Notes: generated from the letters alone by a model not told the origin. A DNA stretch of 64,000 bases from Ciona intestinalis (GCF_000224145.3 NC_020173.2:3263620-3327619), one strand, 5' to 3'; counted from the first letter of the stretch, positions 1-20,761 are shown. Numbers and translations: made by a program.

Positions 1-106
1 CAGAATAATAACGTGGTCCCAACTTCCCCCATCCCACTATAACCACAACTACCGCTATTAACTTCGACTGCCATATATGTTTCATACCATGTTTTGTAAT
101 TTCCAG

Positions 107-1345
107 ATTCCCAGTACTTTGTATAACTGATGAACCGGAACCTACTATCCCGGTTTCAATGTTGGTCCTCTCGAATTACTTTTCTCGTTTCTTCTCTTTC
201 GCTCTCGTGAGAAAAGAGGATGTCAGCAGAATGAGGTTACAGTTCAAGGAAGTCCCTGAACCAAAAGTAAGTGTGGCGTAATCGTGACGTAATCATGACG
301 TCATGCCATTTAAAGTTTAGATAAAAATCACCATTGAAAGTATAAACGTTTTCCGCCGTTTATTTACCACAAAGTTACATACATGGTAACTGGCAAGCGA
401 GCATTCTGAGGTGTATGAAACATAACACCCGTGTTATATCTACTGTCGTTTTCCGGCCACGCGAGGATGAAGCAAGTTACATCCATTCAATTGTATTAAT
501 ATATTCAAAGGTCGAAAAACACTATATGTGCACCAGTTGTAAACATTGGCAGTATTTTCCTTTTAAGTGTGTGAACCTTAACCTAAACCTCTGACTTTAC
601 CAGGTCTACCCTCACTACTTGATGTTAATGGGTAAAGAGCCATCTAAAGAAGAAATGGACCGAGGATCTTTCGGGATGCATTTCAATATCTTTCCTTTCC
701 TCGCTGATAAATACGGAAGATCTGAGTTATTCACATCTGTGGTGAAGTTTCTATTCACTGCTAATGAAGATTACAGAAATGTAAGTGACGTAATGTAGTG
801 ATGACGTAATATTGTGATGACGTAAGTAACATGATGAATGAATGAATCTTATTTATCCTCGCATGGCGGGGCAGCGACAGTAGTTATAACACGGGTGTTT
901 TGTTTCATACACCTCGCGGCCGCTTACCGAATTACAACGTATGTAACGTGTAAACAAGTTATACCACTTCAGTATTCTATAGTACTGTGGAGAAAGATGG
1001 GACACCTTTAGCATATAATATCCAAATACCCTGATCGTGTTTTAAACAATTAACAACGGTCTATGGGAGTCGTAAGGAAAGGGTTTCCTAATTCTTTGAA
1101 TGTGCTTGTTTACTATCAAATGGGTCTAAAAATAGAATGAAAATATGTCCCATATTTTCCCATCCTGCAATAAAACATCAGAAATGTCATATCTTAAACT
1201 GTACTTGTCTCTACAGGAGTTACCAGGACGAAGAAGTGACGAAGCGATCAGTGAAGCTAGAATGTCGTTGGTTCGAGACTCACTGCGTAACAGAGTCGAA
1301 CTAGTTAACAAACATTTTAGAAAACAAAAGAATGTTGAATTGTGA
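107..1345 (+). CDS. 3'-terminal exons of an unidentified, possibly thioredoxin-fold protein
   Basis: Three in-frame exons with GT-AG borders are visible: 107-266, 604-780 and 1217-1345 (stop TGA). The first exon takes one base from an upstream exon outside the window; the other joins are phase 0, giving about 154 visible residues. The start resembles a thioredoxin-like strand-helix-strand run (FPVLCITDEPEP, then SNYFSRFFSFALVRK), followed by a helical, basic C-terminus ending FRKQKNVEL. There is no CxxC and no membrane segment in the visible part. A DNAJC16- or RNF103-type thioredoxin-like tail is only a guess; I do not recognise the family. Both introns carry dispersed repeats. The exon structure is well supported, the function is not. 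Confidence 0.6.
362..490 (-). repeat. Dispersed ~120-bp repeat (family B) in intron
   Basis: Contains the core GGTGTATGAAACA, ACACCCGTGTTAT, ACTGTCGTT and CGCGAGGATGA, ending near a TTACAT/CATTCA edge. The same core recurs in either orientation at about 836-950, 5005-5090, 5140-5262, 5320-5425, 8405-8525, 9325-9427, 10895-11060, 11438-11550, 14498-14610, 19206-19325, 24188-24260, 36070-36165, 36990-37085, 45270-45395, 61965-62030 and 62640-62745. It has no coding capacity. A short non-autonomous element is inferred; the class is not determined. Confidence 0.7.
836..950 (+). repeat. Family B repeat, opposite orientation to the copy at 362-490
   Basis: Reads TTATTTATCCTCGCATGG, then AACACGGGTGTT, GTTTCATACACCTCG and GCTTACCGA. 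It is the reverse complement of the family B core, preceded by GAATGAATG. It lies in the intron after exon 604-780, so the two visible introns of this gene carry the element in opposite directions. Confidence 0.65.
980..1168. mobile_element. MITE-like element, family A (diverged copy)
   Basis: The left end carries AAAGATGGGACACCTTTAGC, the middle has TTTTAAACAATTAACAAC and GGTCTATGGGAGTCG, and the right end GTCCCATATTTTCCCATCC mirrors the left end. The inverted-repeat layout matches the better copies at 17100-17296, 23603-23799 and 25671-25863. It sits in an intron; its right end is about 50 bp before exon 1217-1345. Confidence 0.6.
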
Positions 1346-1401
1346 CGTCACACAAACTTATGTGACGTCACATACCCTCATAGAAAATTCGATGTAAATA
1401 A

Positions 1402-1580
1402 TATTGCGGGGTAAGATGGTTGGTAAATATTGTGCCATTTACTACACGTATTTTTAACAGTTATTAACGAGCTCTTTGGAGGATGCGGTTTTATAATTCA
1501 GTAAATATTCTTTGTATACTGCCTAATGGTAAGATAAAAGAGAATGAAAACATAAACCATCTTACCCCAACCTACTATAA
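1402..1580. mobile_element. MITE-like element, family A, GGGGTAAGATGG subtype
   Basis: Starts TTGCGGGGTAAGATGG and ends CCATCTTACCCCAACC, then a TACTATA edge, so the ends are inverted repeats. The interior (ATTAACGAGCTC, CTTTGTATACTGCC) follows the family A order. Similar GGTAAGATGG-type copies lie at 23855-24040, 32534-32736 and 50343-50535. The rest of 1346-2036 is AT-rich with nothing further I can name. Confidence 0.6.
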
Positions 1581-2036
1581 ATATTTTAGACTCTATTACC
1601 GTTAAGTTAATTGGTTAAATTTTGCGAAAATACTCAAAATACTAATTAGTTAAACAACGCCTAATTAAACAGCGTACCATCGTTAAGTTACTAACATATA
1701 ACAAAAACACAGCCTAACTAAACCAGTGGTTTTGAACTTTTACGCTCAGGGAACGCTTGAATTTTTCAGATCATTTTGCAACACACCAACAGTTTAAACT
1801 TTAATTGTACAATACTACATATCAAATGACGAACCTGTGTTTTTACTTATGTTAAATAGTTTAATTTTTTTTTATAAAACAGTGTTAATTAGTAAACGTA
1901 TTCGTAAAAGTAAAATTTGAGAATCCCTAATTTAATACCACAGTTTTAAACCCAAAACAAAAACAATAAAGAACATTTCATCATCCAATTATTGCAGGGT
2001 TCTAGTTTTAGTGACGTCATAATAGAATAATAATGC

Positions 2037-2859
2037 NNNNNNNNNNNNNNNNNNNNNNNNNNNNNNNNNNNNNNNNNNNNNNNNNNNNNNNNNNNNNNNN
2101 NNNNNNNNNNNNNNNNNNNNNNNNNNNNNNNNNNNNNNNNNNNNNNNNNNNNNNNNNNNNNNNNNNNNNNNNNNNNNNNNNNNNNNNNNNNNNNNNNNNN
2201 NNNNNNNNNNNNNNNNNNNNNNNNNNNNNNNNNNNNNNNNNNNNNNNNNNNNNNNNNNNNNNNNNNNNNNNNNNNNNNNNNNNNNNNNNNNNNNNNNNNN
2301 NNNNNNNNNNNNNNNNNNNNNNNNNNNNNNNNNNNNNNNNNNNNNNNNNNNNNNNNNNNNNNNNNNNNNNNNNNNNNNNNNNNNNNNNNNNNNNNNNNNN
2401 NNNNNNNNNNNNNNNNNNNNNNNNNNNNNNNNNNNNNNNNNNNNNNNNNNNNNNNNNNNNNNNNNNNNNNNNNNNNNNNNNNNNNNNNNNNNNNNNNNNN
2501 NNNNNNNNNNNNNNNNNNNNNNNNNNNNNNNNNNNNNNNNNNNNNNNNNNNNNNNNNNNNNNNNNNNNNNNNNNNNNNNNNNNNNNNNNNNNNNNNNNNN
2601 NNNNNNNNNNNNNNNNNNNNNNNNNNNNNNNNNNNNNNNNNNNNNNNNNNNNNNNNNNNNNNNNNNNNNNNNNNNNNNNNNNNNNNNNNNNNNNNNNNNN
2701 NNNNNNNNNNNNNNNNNNNNNNNNNNNNNNNNNNNNNNNNNNNNNNNNNNNNNNNNNNNNNNNNNNNNNNNNNNNNNNNNNNNNNNNNNNNNNNNNNNNN
2801 NNNNNNNNNNNNNNNNNNNNNNNNNNNNNNNNNNNNNNNNNNNNNNNNNNNNNNNNNNN
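2037..2859. other. Assembly gap (N run)
   Basis: 823 undetermined bases. Any gene end or start between the plus-strand gene at the left edge and the minus-strand gene at 3208-3868 could lie here. Confidence 1.
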
Positions 2860-2879
2860 AAAGTAAAGTTTTATTTTTT

Positions 2880-3075
2880 AAAACCTTTTGGTTGGTCCAG
2901 TTATTTACAACTATAGTGACTTATCTATGGTTGCCACTCACATGCCCACAGTCAAGTTGCTAAAGCTATTGCAGTGTGTGGATAAGCAGACCTGACTTTT
3001 GGTTGGTTTGGTCGTTTAGTTCTCTATGAATTAAAATTTGAGTGACTTATCCATGGTTGCCACTCCCATGCTAAT
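2880..3075. repeat. Two degenerate copies of a ~115-bp unit
   Basis: CTTTTGGTTGG, GAGTGACTTATC-type words and ATGGTTGCCACTC appear in the same order twice, beginning near 2884 and near 2997. The second copy differs at many positions. No coding potential. It lies downstream of the minus-strand gene at 3208. Confidence 0.5.
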
Positions 3076-3187
3076 ACACGTTTTGTTAAGGTTATTTAAA
3101 ACTTCGTAATCAAATAACCTGAAATCACACATTTGATATTTTATTTCAAAGAAGGTGTACGATTAAAACATTCGATAAAACTGTTCA

Positions 3188-3193
3188 TTTATT
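3188..3193 (-). terminator. Poly(A) signal AATAAA for the 3208-3868 gene
   Basis: A minus-strand AATAAA lies about 15 bases after the stop codon at 3208. This supports the reading of that ORF as a genuine 3'-terminal exon, though with a very short 3' UTR. Confidence 0.45.
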
Positions 3194-3207
3194 TATCAAC
3201 AACGTCA

Positions 3208-3868
3208 TTAAATCGTCGTTTTCTTTAATCTTGGCTTCTCTTTCTTATTACTGTTCCCAACATTGAACAAACTTCTACTTTTTACCGTCGGTTTTGATTT
3301 GTGTTCCTCCTCTGGGGATTTCCCGTTGACGTCAGTTGGTCGTCTCAATTTGTGCGTGATCCTGAAACGGCCGCTAAAGTCGCTATCGAGGTGATCGTAG
3401 TCACCATCTTCGGGGAGCTTTGGTCCCCAACGCAATAAAACTTCATGAAAATAATCAACAGATTTATTCCGTTCCGGTCCCGGTGACTTTCGTACAAAGC
3501 TAACTCTACTAGTCGCCACATCCCCCGTCACATAATCAAGTTTATGATAAACTGAGACCTCTTCAGAACCAGCACTCGCTGTCACGTGACTCTTCCTCGA
3601 CTCCAAATTCACTTTCGTATAAACAGGTGAATTCCCGGTATCGCTACCCTCCGCTTGTGACGTAACAGTCGGGTCGGTCGAGTCGTCGCGTTGTTCGGCG
3701 CCTTTGGGTCGAGACTTCGTATTCTCATCACAATCACTTCCTGCCAATGAACAATCTTGATCAGCCACGCACGTAGCGACTTGTGTTGTTTGACTTGCCT
3801 CAGTATTCGTCTCATGGATTTCCATCGGTACTTTATGGCCGAAGTTCTCAAGCATTGTGTTGATTGGT
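3208..3868 (-). CDS. 3'-terminal exon of an unidentified protein with several tyrosine motifs
   Basis: An open frame of 215 codons from ATG 3855 to the stop, extendable upstream to a possible acceptor (CCCACAG just before 3868); the next sequence upstream is an assembly gap. The product is hydrophilic, rich in Ser, Thr, Lys and acidic residues, without membrane segments or enzyme motifs. It carries spaced tyrosines in hydrophobic +3 contexts (VYTKVNL, VYHKLDYV, DYDHLDS) and a basic C-terminus. Two of these fit the Yxx(L/V) pattern of SH2-docking or sorting sites, so a cytoplasmic receptor tail is conceivable. That is inference; I do not recognise a family. The length of the frame and the AATAAA downstream make it more than chance. 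Confidence 0.5.
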
Positions 3869-3909
3869 CTGTGGGATTATGGAACGTGATTAAAATGTTG
3901 TAACTGAAC

Positions 3910-4409
3910 NNNNNNNNNNNNNNNNNNNNNNNNNNNNNNNNNNNNNNNNNNNNNNNNNNNNNNNNNNNNNNNNNNNNNNNNNNNNNNNNNNNNNNNNNNN
4001 NNNNNNNNNNNNNNNNNNNNNNNNNNNNNNNNNNNNNNNNNNNNNNNNNNNNNNNNNNNNNNNNNNNNNNNNNNNNNNNNNNNNNNNNNNNNNNNNNNNN
4101 NNNNNNNNNNNNNNNNNNNNNNNNNNNNNNNNNNNNNNNNNNNNNNNNNNNNNNNNNNNNNNNNNNNNNNNNNNNNNNNNNNNNNNNNNNNNNNNNNNNN
4201 NNNNNNNNNNNNNNNNNNNNNNNNNNNNNNNNNNNNNNNNNNNNNNNNNNNNNNNNNNNNNNNNNNNNNNNNNNNNNNNNNNNNNNNNNNNNNNNNNNNN
4301 NNNNNNNNNNNNNNNNNNNNNNNNNNNNNNNNNNNNNNNNNNNNNNNNNNNNNNNNNNNNNNNNNNNNNNNNNNNNNNNNNNNNNNNNNNNNNNNNNNNN
4401 NNNNNNNNN
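3910..4409. other. Assembly gap (exactly 500 N)
   Basis: The round length suggests a placeholder of unknown true size. It probably hides 5' exons of the minus-strand gene ending at 3208 and/or of the Skeletor-like gene to the right. Confidence 1.
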
Positions 4410-4898
4410 TACATATGTTACTCTATATAACAGTAAAAGTTGTTGCGGTGTGAGGAACATATGAAAATGCTTTGTGTATAGATTTATCTTGTTTCAGTTT
4501 TTTTCTGTATAAACGATTTTATAATGTTAAAAATGTTTTTAACAGAGCGTAGAAAAAGAAGCAGGTATTCGGATACTCGTAATAGAAGAGAAGTTGTTGA
4601 AAAAAGAGATCCAAAGGTCAAAGATAACATAATAATAATAGTGTATACAAAACGCAGTATAATATAAATTATAAACTGTACTGGGTGTTGGGGTAATATC
4701 CAACCCTGGCTTACATCTCAGGTCCATGCTGTATGACCTTAGAATCTAATATAAACTGTTACTTATATTGCATAGCATGTTGTAGTTTTTTGTTTTGAGT
4801 ATTGTTTGTTAGCTGTTTTACTTGCTTTTATTTTTATACATATTAGTTATCGTAATTTAAACATAAATAAAAGCTTTGTGGTCTGTTATGTTTCATAG

Positions 4899-7800
4899 AT
4901 GAATGTGATAAAAGATTTATGCGAAGCTGGAAATATTTCACAAGCTGCAGAATGGGCAACATGGAGTTTTAATTATGGATCAGTGGAACCAGGTAGTTAT
5001 TAATGTACTTTGTTCTCGCATGGCCGGAAACTGAAAGTCATTATAACACGGGTGTTCATACACCTTGTGCCAGCTTACAAGTTTTCATGTGTGTTGCTTT
5101 TTATTATTAGTATAGCATTATTATTAACATTGGTTTTGTAGATGTGTTGTAACTCATAGGCCAGCATGAAGTGTATGAACCAGAACACTCATGTAATAAT
5201 GACTGTCATTGTCCAGGAGGGAATAAATAAATTACATTCATTCATTCATTCATTCATTCATTCATACATAATGTGTGTTCTTAATATCTGTGTTTTTATT
5301 ATTATCACTTTGATACATGGTGGGTAACTCGTAAGCAGGCATTGGGAGTAGGAAACAGAACACCTGTGTTTTAAAAACTCTCATTGTCTCACTACAAAAG
5401 GATAACTAAGTTACACTTATTTATTTTAATTGTATATTTGCAACACTCTATATTGTAAGCATGTGTCATAAGAAACAATTCTGTGTTATGTTTAATAACC
5501 ATCTAGTTTCCAACATTATACTATTTACTAATCTTCATTCTTGCAGAAAATGATCAACCTAACAATGAAACAGCTGAACTAGAACCAGAACCTGAGCCAG
5601 AATCTGAACCTGAACCTGAACCTACACCGGAGGAATCAGAAGATAATGACGTTGAACCTGAACCTGAACCACACGATGATGTTTCTCTGCATCCTATGGA
5701 TTGCACGGATGTCATATTTGGTGGGAAATTTTAATGTGTTTTTAATTGTACTTTAGTTTTTTTGTTGTGGTTTTAATAATGCTGTGGTTTTAAAATTGTA
5801 GAAGGCATGTAGATATGATAAAACTTTAGTATAAATACAAATTAAATATAAACATTACCCTTGAAAATATAATTTATATTATATTTATGTATTGTTTCAT
5901 TGGCCTGGGATTTAGGCAGAGTTAGCCCATTACTGCAGCATTTTACTTAACATTCTATCACATTTTATTCTATATGTGTGAGGTACAGCGACCTTAATGG
6001 ACCTAGGATTTAAGTAAAAGTTCTCCCATTACTCCTAATCTATGATCAAACAACTTTCCCCACAGCCATTGTACATATGTCGTATACATTCTAATTTATA
6101 TAGGTGACGTCCTAAAACGATGATGTAAGACCTTGAATTAGGTTCAGAATTCTCCCCATTGTTCCAAACTAACATCAAACAATTTTCCACACAGCCACAG
6201 CCATTGGCAACAAGCACAAAGTAGTGGACTCGTACACAAGAGACAGGTCCACCCCGCAATGTGATTCTTGGTATGGTGGAGGTCATGACCTTACGGGGGC
6301 TTCAGCTAAGCGTGAAGATGGGATTCTTCATGTCCGGTTTACAAGGTGGTAAATTCTTAATAAAATTTAAATTTTAATATTTACATAATTCAAGATTTAT
6401 TACTTACCGGATACCAAACATAATAAAAGTTTTTTTTAAAGATATATCTGTAAAAAAATAGTAGATAACCAAGGTCGAATCAATAATTTTTAAATGAGGA
6501 GCAGTGGCCAAAATACCTTTTTAAGCTATAGGCTTTAAACCTAACATAATAACATAACATAAATTTTCTTTTATGTTTTACTATAATCAAATTATTATAA
6601 CAACGAAAAACATGCTGTTGATAAAAAGTATGAGAAAGACCAGTAGTGAAAAAGCATGGCTGTTGCACCCAACACAGAGAAAAACCCACACTTAATAACA
6701 AACCAATTTATTATAAAACAAACCATGCAATATATATTTATATTATATTATATACAACTACGTGAATTTTGCTGTTTGTATAACCAAAGCTTATATGATA
6801 CATGTTAATAATACCTTGAGTATTATTTCAGGAAACTTTCTATAAATGACCAAGCTGACCATGATCTTACAAACAACGACATGCACCTTATATGGGCGCG
6901 GGGTCAAACACCTTACATGTTCTTCCATAAACCATACAGTGGATTAGAGAGTTGTAAAGCACAGGATTATGACTTTTACAAGTCAGTACTGTTTTCGGGA
7001 ATTTTATTGTTAATGATACAATGTTAAACTATATTAATAAAATGTTTGTAACACACTGAATAATATTTTGATAAGTTATACTCGGTTTGTCCAAATTTAC
7101 TAACCAGTCCCAATCTAAATTAGATTTTCTTTTTAGTAACCCAACTAAAAAGATTTTGACTAACTTTTGTAATAAGTAATGCACAGAAATTTAGTCGGCC
7201 AAAAAGGGCCAAATAAAGAGGTAACTTAAGTCAGTAGACGAGAATACTACCCTTGGTGGTGGAACAGAGTGGTTGCCCCAGAACCAAGGGATACCAGGGG
7301 TTTTGCTCTGTGTGGTAAATAATAAGTTGTCCTGTTATGTGTTCCTACTGGTCACTTATGGCTTGGCGATTGCTCTGTGCAGTAACTTAACCAGTGGTCA
7401 CTTATTGTTGCCCTGTTAACACCTATTTTCTCCCAGATTAAATGAATTGAAATATCACGGAACAAAACCTTCACAGAGAGGAAAACAAATCTTCAATGTT
7501 TTTGGTAAAATATTTATTCAAACTTTGTGTAACAGTTGTGTTTTTTTCTATTCTAGGGGGGTAAGATCTAACATCATGAGATCTGCGATTTAGGCCACAG
7601 TTGGCCCATTACTATGACACCCTTAGAGTGCTACAACCCAACCCGTTTAGTGACCACTGAGTTGACATCCAATGTCTGTTAGTTGTCCAATGTTTGTTAT
7701 GGTTTTTTGTAATAAATTATGATTGTTTCTGCATATTCAAAGAGTTTTTTTTTAAACAGATGATACAAAGTCTGCTGGTTCTGCACAATTTCCCCCAGAC

Positions 7801-9144
7801 TGCACGGATGAGTGTGATTATAAGTTGGATTGGAAATATATTAAAAAAGACGATTCCGTAAAATTTACGATTGAGGCAAAAGTGGAGGAAGGGGGGTGGG
7901 CGGCTGTGGGGTTTTCGGAAGATACGAACATGGTGGGTTAATTTATTTTTGCTGACATGCGCTGCGCCTCAGTAGTTGGTATTTAATTTTGATGCTTGAT
8001 ATGTGTCCTTGAGTCAACTCTGACCCAAACCTCAGGGCTAATCGCATTCCATGCTACAAAAACAAAGATACCGTAAAGAGTATTTTTTTAAAAACAGTAA
8101 AGATTAGATTTTAGTAAAGATTTTAAATAAAAACCTATATAGAAATGCCAGAAAATATATTTTTTAAAAATAACATAAAATATTTGAAGGCAAATTCCGA
8201 CGCCATTGTTGGTTGGGTGGAGCCCTCTAGTGGAGAGTTAACGCTCACTGATCGTTGGTTGAATGAGGAATCCGTGGATGGGGTTGCTCTCGACAACGGA
8301 CCAAGTAATCTGGAAAAGATCGAGGGTTCTTTTGTGGACGGAAGGATTAAGTTCTCGTTTGTGAGAGCCAGGAACACAGAGGTTGATGGTGGTTATTTTG
8401 TTGAATGAATGAATGTTACTTGCTTTATCTTGCCGGTGGCCGGAAAATGATAGACATGGAACACGGGTGTTCTGTTTCAAACACCTCCTGCCCGCTTACG
8501 AGTTACCACGTATGTTCTTTTGTGGGTGATTGTTTTTTTGTGTTTTTTTTTATGTTGTATGGCTTACAATTTAGACAGCCTATTAGTGACCACGGATTCG
8601 AACCAACTGCTGTTAAAACGTCTACAAATTCTACTAAGTGCACTGATGGTGCAGCTTCAGGGATATAAGTTTTATTGCCCACACCAACAACCTTCGCTAT
8701 AAAGTCAACTATTATTTTTGTATAACAGGACAAAAATGACCTACCACTGACTGAGTGTGTGTACTTGCTTTATGCGTGGGGCGGGCGTATAGAAGATGGA
8801 GATATCACTAAACACAAACATACACGAGTCAGTGATGAGAAAATATGTATAGGTAAGTCTAAATGTATGTATGGTGGAATAGATCCTATAGCGAGGCACG
8901 CAAAGGACCTGAAATTAAGACCAGAGTTCGGCTATAATCACTAAATATATTGTCATTGTCATAACCTGATATACGTAAATGTGGGTTAAAAAGGGTCTTC
9001 CAACAAATTAGGAATAAAATTATAGTTATAATAAATTATATGTTGTAATATACAGGTTCAGGATCTGAAAGACTTGAAGTTCCAATTCCTCTGTTCATTG
9101 TCTGTGTCTTCTTCCTTATCACCGGAACTACGATATTTCAATGA
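4899..9144 (+). CDS. Skeletor-like DOMON-domain protein, 5' part missing
   Basis: Nine phase-consistent exons: 4899-4992, 5547-5720, 6195-6345, 6832-6981, 7437-7504, 7760-7932, 8190-8381, 8729-8852 and 9056-9144 (TGA), giving 404 visible residues. Order: a piece ending WSFNYGSVEP (resembles the end of a DM13 domain), a Glu-Pro repeat linker, a block with SYTRDRSTP, MHLIWARGQTP and ELKYHG typical of animal Skeletor/DM13-DOMON proteins, then a second DOMON module (CDYKLDWKYI, GGWAAVGFS, DAIVGWV, YLLYAWGG). The end, LFIVCVFFLITGTTIF before the stop, is hydrophobic and could be a membrane anchor or GPI signal. DOMON domains bind haem or sugar in other proteins; the ligand here is unknown. Exon 4899 follows an acceptor, so earlier exons are expected to the left, partly in the gap. 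Confidence 0.8.
5005..5430. repeat. Cluster of three family B copies with a (CATT)n microsatellite
   Basis: One intron of the Skeletor-like gene holds three diverged copies of the ~120-bp repeat (about 5005-5090, 5140-5262, 5320-5425). The middle copy ends in a run of about seven CATT units near 5240-5268. Such simple runs at one edge are common in this family here. Confidence 0.6.
8405..8525 (+). repeat. Family B repeat close to a splice donor
   Basis: Reads AACACGGGTGTTCTGTTTC, then ACACCTCCTGCCCGCTTACG and ends at ACCACGTATG. It starts about 20 bases after the donor of exon 8190-8381 and extends the exon's apparent open frame by a few codons only. Confidence 0.65.
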
Positions 9145-10195
9145 GAAATATTTTAAAACTAAAAATATTGATACATTTTTGCCAAACTGTAAATCACCGA
9201 ATCTAAGTGATTATTAACTGACAATGAAGAGGAAATGTAAGTTATGACATCATAATAATGAAACACTTACTGCCAAGTATGGTTTGTATATTATGTAGTT
9301 TATTGTGACCTACAATTTTTTACACTAAGTCAAAAAGTATAGCGGACATGAGGTGTCTTAAACAAAACATCTGTGTTTTAACAACTGCTGTTTTCCCACA
9401 AGGGATAAATATGTTATGTTCATTCATTCTTGTTTAAAATAATAAGTAGATTTTAACGTAGAATTAGAATTTGTTGTTTTGAAACTGTAAAGAAGTTTGC
9501 ATCAATTGGGATGCCATACAATGAAGACATCTTAGAAGCATGAAGTAATACTTAGGGTTGTAGTGTACAACTTGAACAGGCAGTAGTCAGTTTAGAGTTC
9601 AAATTTAATGTGGACAGAAAGTTGTAATTGGAAGACGTGTGTTTTTCGTCCAGACTTTATTCAGCGCTATTTTTTATACCAGAGTAGTCTCAACTCTGTA
9701 ATATATTATGTCTGATGGCAGAAGTAACAGAATTATGCTATTTCCTTAGTCAGTGTCATTTTTAACTGTTTAAACATGCCTCCTTATTTTTAACAGACAT
9801 TTTTTTTTGTCATGGATATTTTATATCAGTCAGTGTTTGTCCACCATGAAATAGACAGTTGCACTTACACTACCAACCAGCAACCACACTTTTGTTTTAC
9901 AATATTTTTATTCAACAAATTTACAAACGTAAACAAGAGAGGAACAATGACAAGACAGATTTATTTGTATGTGCATAATTGTATGTTGGCAGTGATGACC
10001 AATGGAAAACTCCAAAATTAGCAGTGATGACCAATAAAAAACTATCAAATATTGGCAGTGATGACCAATGAAAAACTATTAAATATTGGCAGTGGTGACC
10101 AATAGAAAGCTCAAATATTAGCAGTTATGACCAAACATGATTTTCGGTGTTCACAAAACTTTGGCAGAAGAAACAGAAGCTCTTGACTAATTATT
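9145..10195. other. Intergenic region between convergent genes
   Basis: Tail-to-tail interval between the Skeletor-like gene (plus) and MCM6 (minus). It contains a family B copy near 9325-9427 and a short tandem repeat at 9986-10133. I see no further open frame with plausible splice sites. Confidence 0.6.
9986..10133. repeat. Five-copy tandem repeat, ~33-bp unit
   Basis: GCAGTGATGACCAAT or a one-base variant starts near 9989, 10021, 10055, 10089 and 10121. The spacing is 32-34 bp, and the rest of the unit is A-rich (AAAACTATTAAATATT). It lies just past the 3' end of MCM6, so MCM6 transcripts could read into it. Confidence 0.85.
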
Positions 10196-19466
<9,271 letters not shown>

Positions 19467-19698
19467 AGTTGTTTAAACTCTTTAATTTAAGCGTAAAAGA
19501 ACTACTGTACCCTTAATATGTTAGAAATTGATTGGTATACTTATAAACATAACACACGTGTGAAAAGCAACACGAAATCACCCGCTACCTCCTGTGTTTC
19601 TACTTAACCAACTTAAACTGACAGCAAATTCACTTTTTATTTCAAGATGTCAAATTCATTCATAAATGACATAAAATAGCAAACAAACAAATTATCAG

Positions 19699-19731
19699 TT
19701 TTGGCGGGAATTTCTTTGTTTTCCCGCCAAA
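19699..19731. promoter_or_regulatory. Paired inverted E2F-type sites upstream of MCM6
   Basis: TTTTGGCGGGAA (19699-19710) is followed after a short spacer by TTTTCCCGCCAAA (19719-19731), so two E2F consensus sites face each other about 235-265 bp upstream of the MCM6 start codon. E2F sites near MCM genes are established in animals. The match to consensus and the position make a functional S-phase promoter element likely. Confidence 0.8.
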
Positions 19732-19783
19732 TACCGCGAGTGGCTAACATGTCACCTGTTCCAATGACACCGGCGATATCGAA

Positions 19784-19791
19784 TGACGTCA
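19784..19791. promoter_or_regulatory. CRE/ATF palindrome TGACGTCA
   Basis: A perfect 8-bp CREB/ATF consensus site about 320 bp upstream of the MCM6 start codon, close to the E2F pair. Another perfect copy lies at about 25268. Function is inferred from the consensus only. Confidence 0.4.
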
Positions 19792-20761
19792 TTTTACACA
19801 ATTAAGCGGATTTATTGACGTTGTATCGGCGAATTTACGTAGATTATTCTGTGTAGCCAATTTCACTAGACCAATGTTTGAGTGCGATATATTTTATGGG
19901 ATATAGCATTTGTGTGCTATATCTTACTCTTAATCTATATACGTATTATGGCTTATGTACTAAGTAGGTTTTGTGAGATTCTGTCTACAACACGTATGAT
20001 TTACCATGGGCAATTAGGCCTAATTAGTTTAGGATATTATGGGTTGTAACTACGCGGTCATTATATAGTTGTTATGACACTTAACTGCCATTAGCTTTAT
20101 TAGTTCATAACCAATATATCAACACAGCATAATAAATCCTTTTAACAGCGACTTTTATTGCTTCACGAACTTAGGGGCAAAGTAAACATTTTCATATAGA
20201 AGTACAACTTGTATAAGTGCCCACTCCATAAAAGTTTCACTCACAAAATTACAGAACAAGTAAAAATCAGTTAAGCAACTGCAATAGAATTTGATGCTTT
20301 CATTTTAACATGCACAAAACATAGAACAACTTGCAAATTATAGACTGTATATTGCACATATAAAATGCCGTTCTAAATGGATAATAAACACCATGAAAAT
20401 GAACTACTATAGGTAATAGTTGTTTATGAATCTATTGTAAGTCAAAGGCACATAACTAAAATGACAGGAATTTAAATATTGACACCAATTTTAGTACCAA
20501 GCTTTTTGTTACCATTCAGAAAAACTTTGGCAAATTTAAACACACATGATTTATATATAATTGGCCATAATTAAAACTATGATAATAAGAATTAATTGCA
20601 GTACGTACTTAATAAAACTAGTGATTTAGGTAGATTGTATAAGAAAGTATTCAGTAGGAAAATAGATAAAAAGCTTCATTATTAGGATAAGCTTGTGAAT
20701 TTAAACCAGATTTGCTACAAGCGGTGGATAACTAATTATTGGTTGATGCCTAACATAGTTG

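Larger units (their letters stand above)
19467..20761. other. Intergenic region: MCM6 promoter and PCSK7 3' flank
   Basis: The part next to MCM6 holds the E2F pair and the CRE palindrome. The part next to PCSK7 is AT-rich and probably its 3' UTR; a minus-strand AATAAA occurs near 20153-20159, which would give a UTR of about 600 nt. There are no large repeats here, unlike most of the window. Confidence 0.5.

Noticed and set aside
4544-4617. Possible exon (TTTTTAACAG then AGCGTAGAAAAAG, donor after CCAAAG) upstream of the Skeletor-like gene
   Set aside because: Open in one frame with borders of the right form, but the basic Arg-rich peptide matches no part of the family and the phase cannot be tested because of the gap.
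5238-5268. CRISPR-like or satellite array at the (CATT)n run
   Set aside because: It is a simple tetranucleotide microsatellite at a repeat edge in an animal genome.
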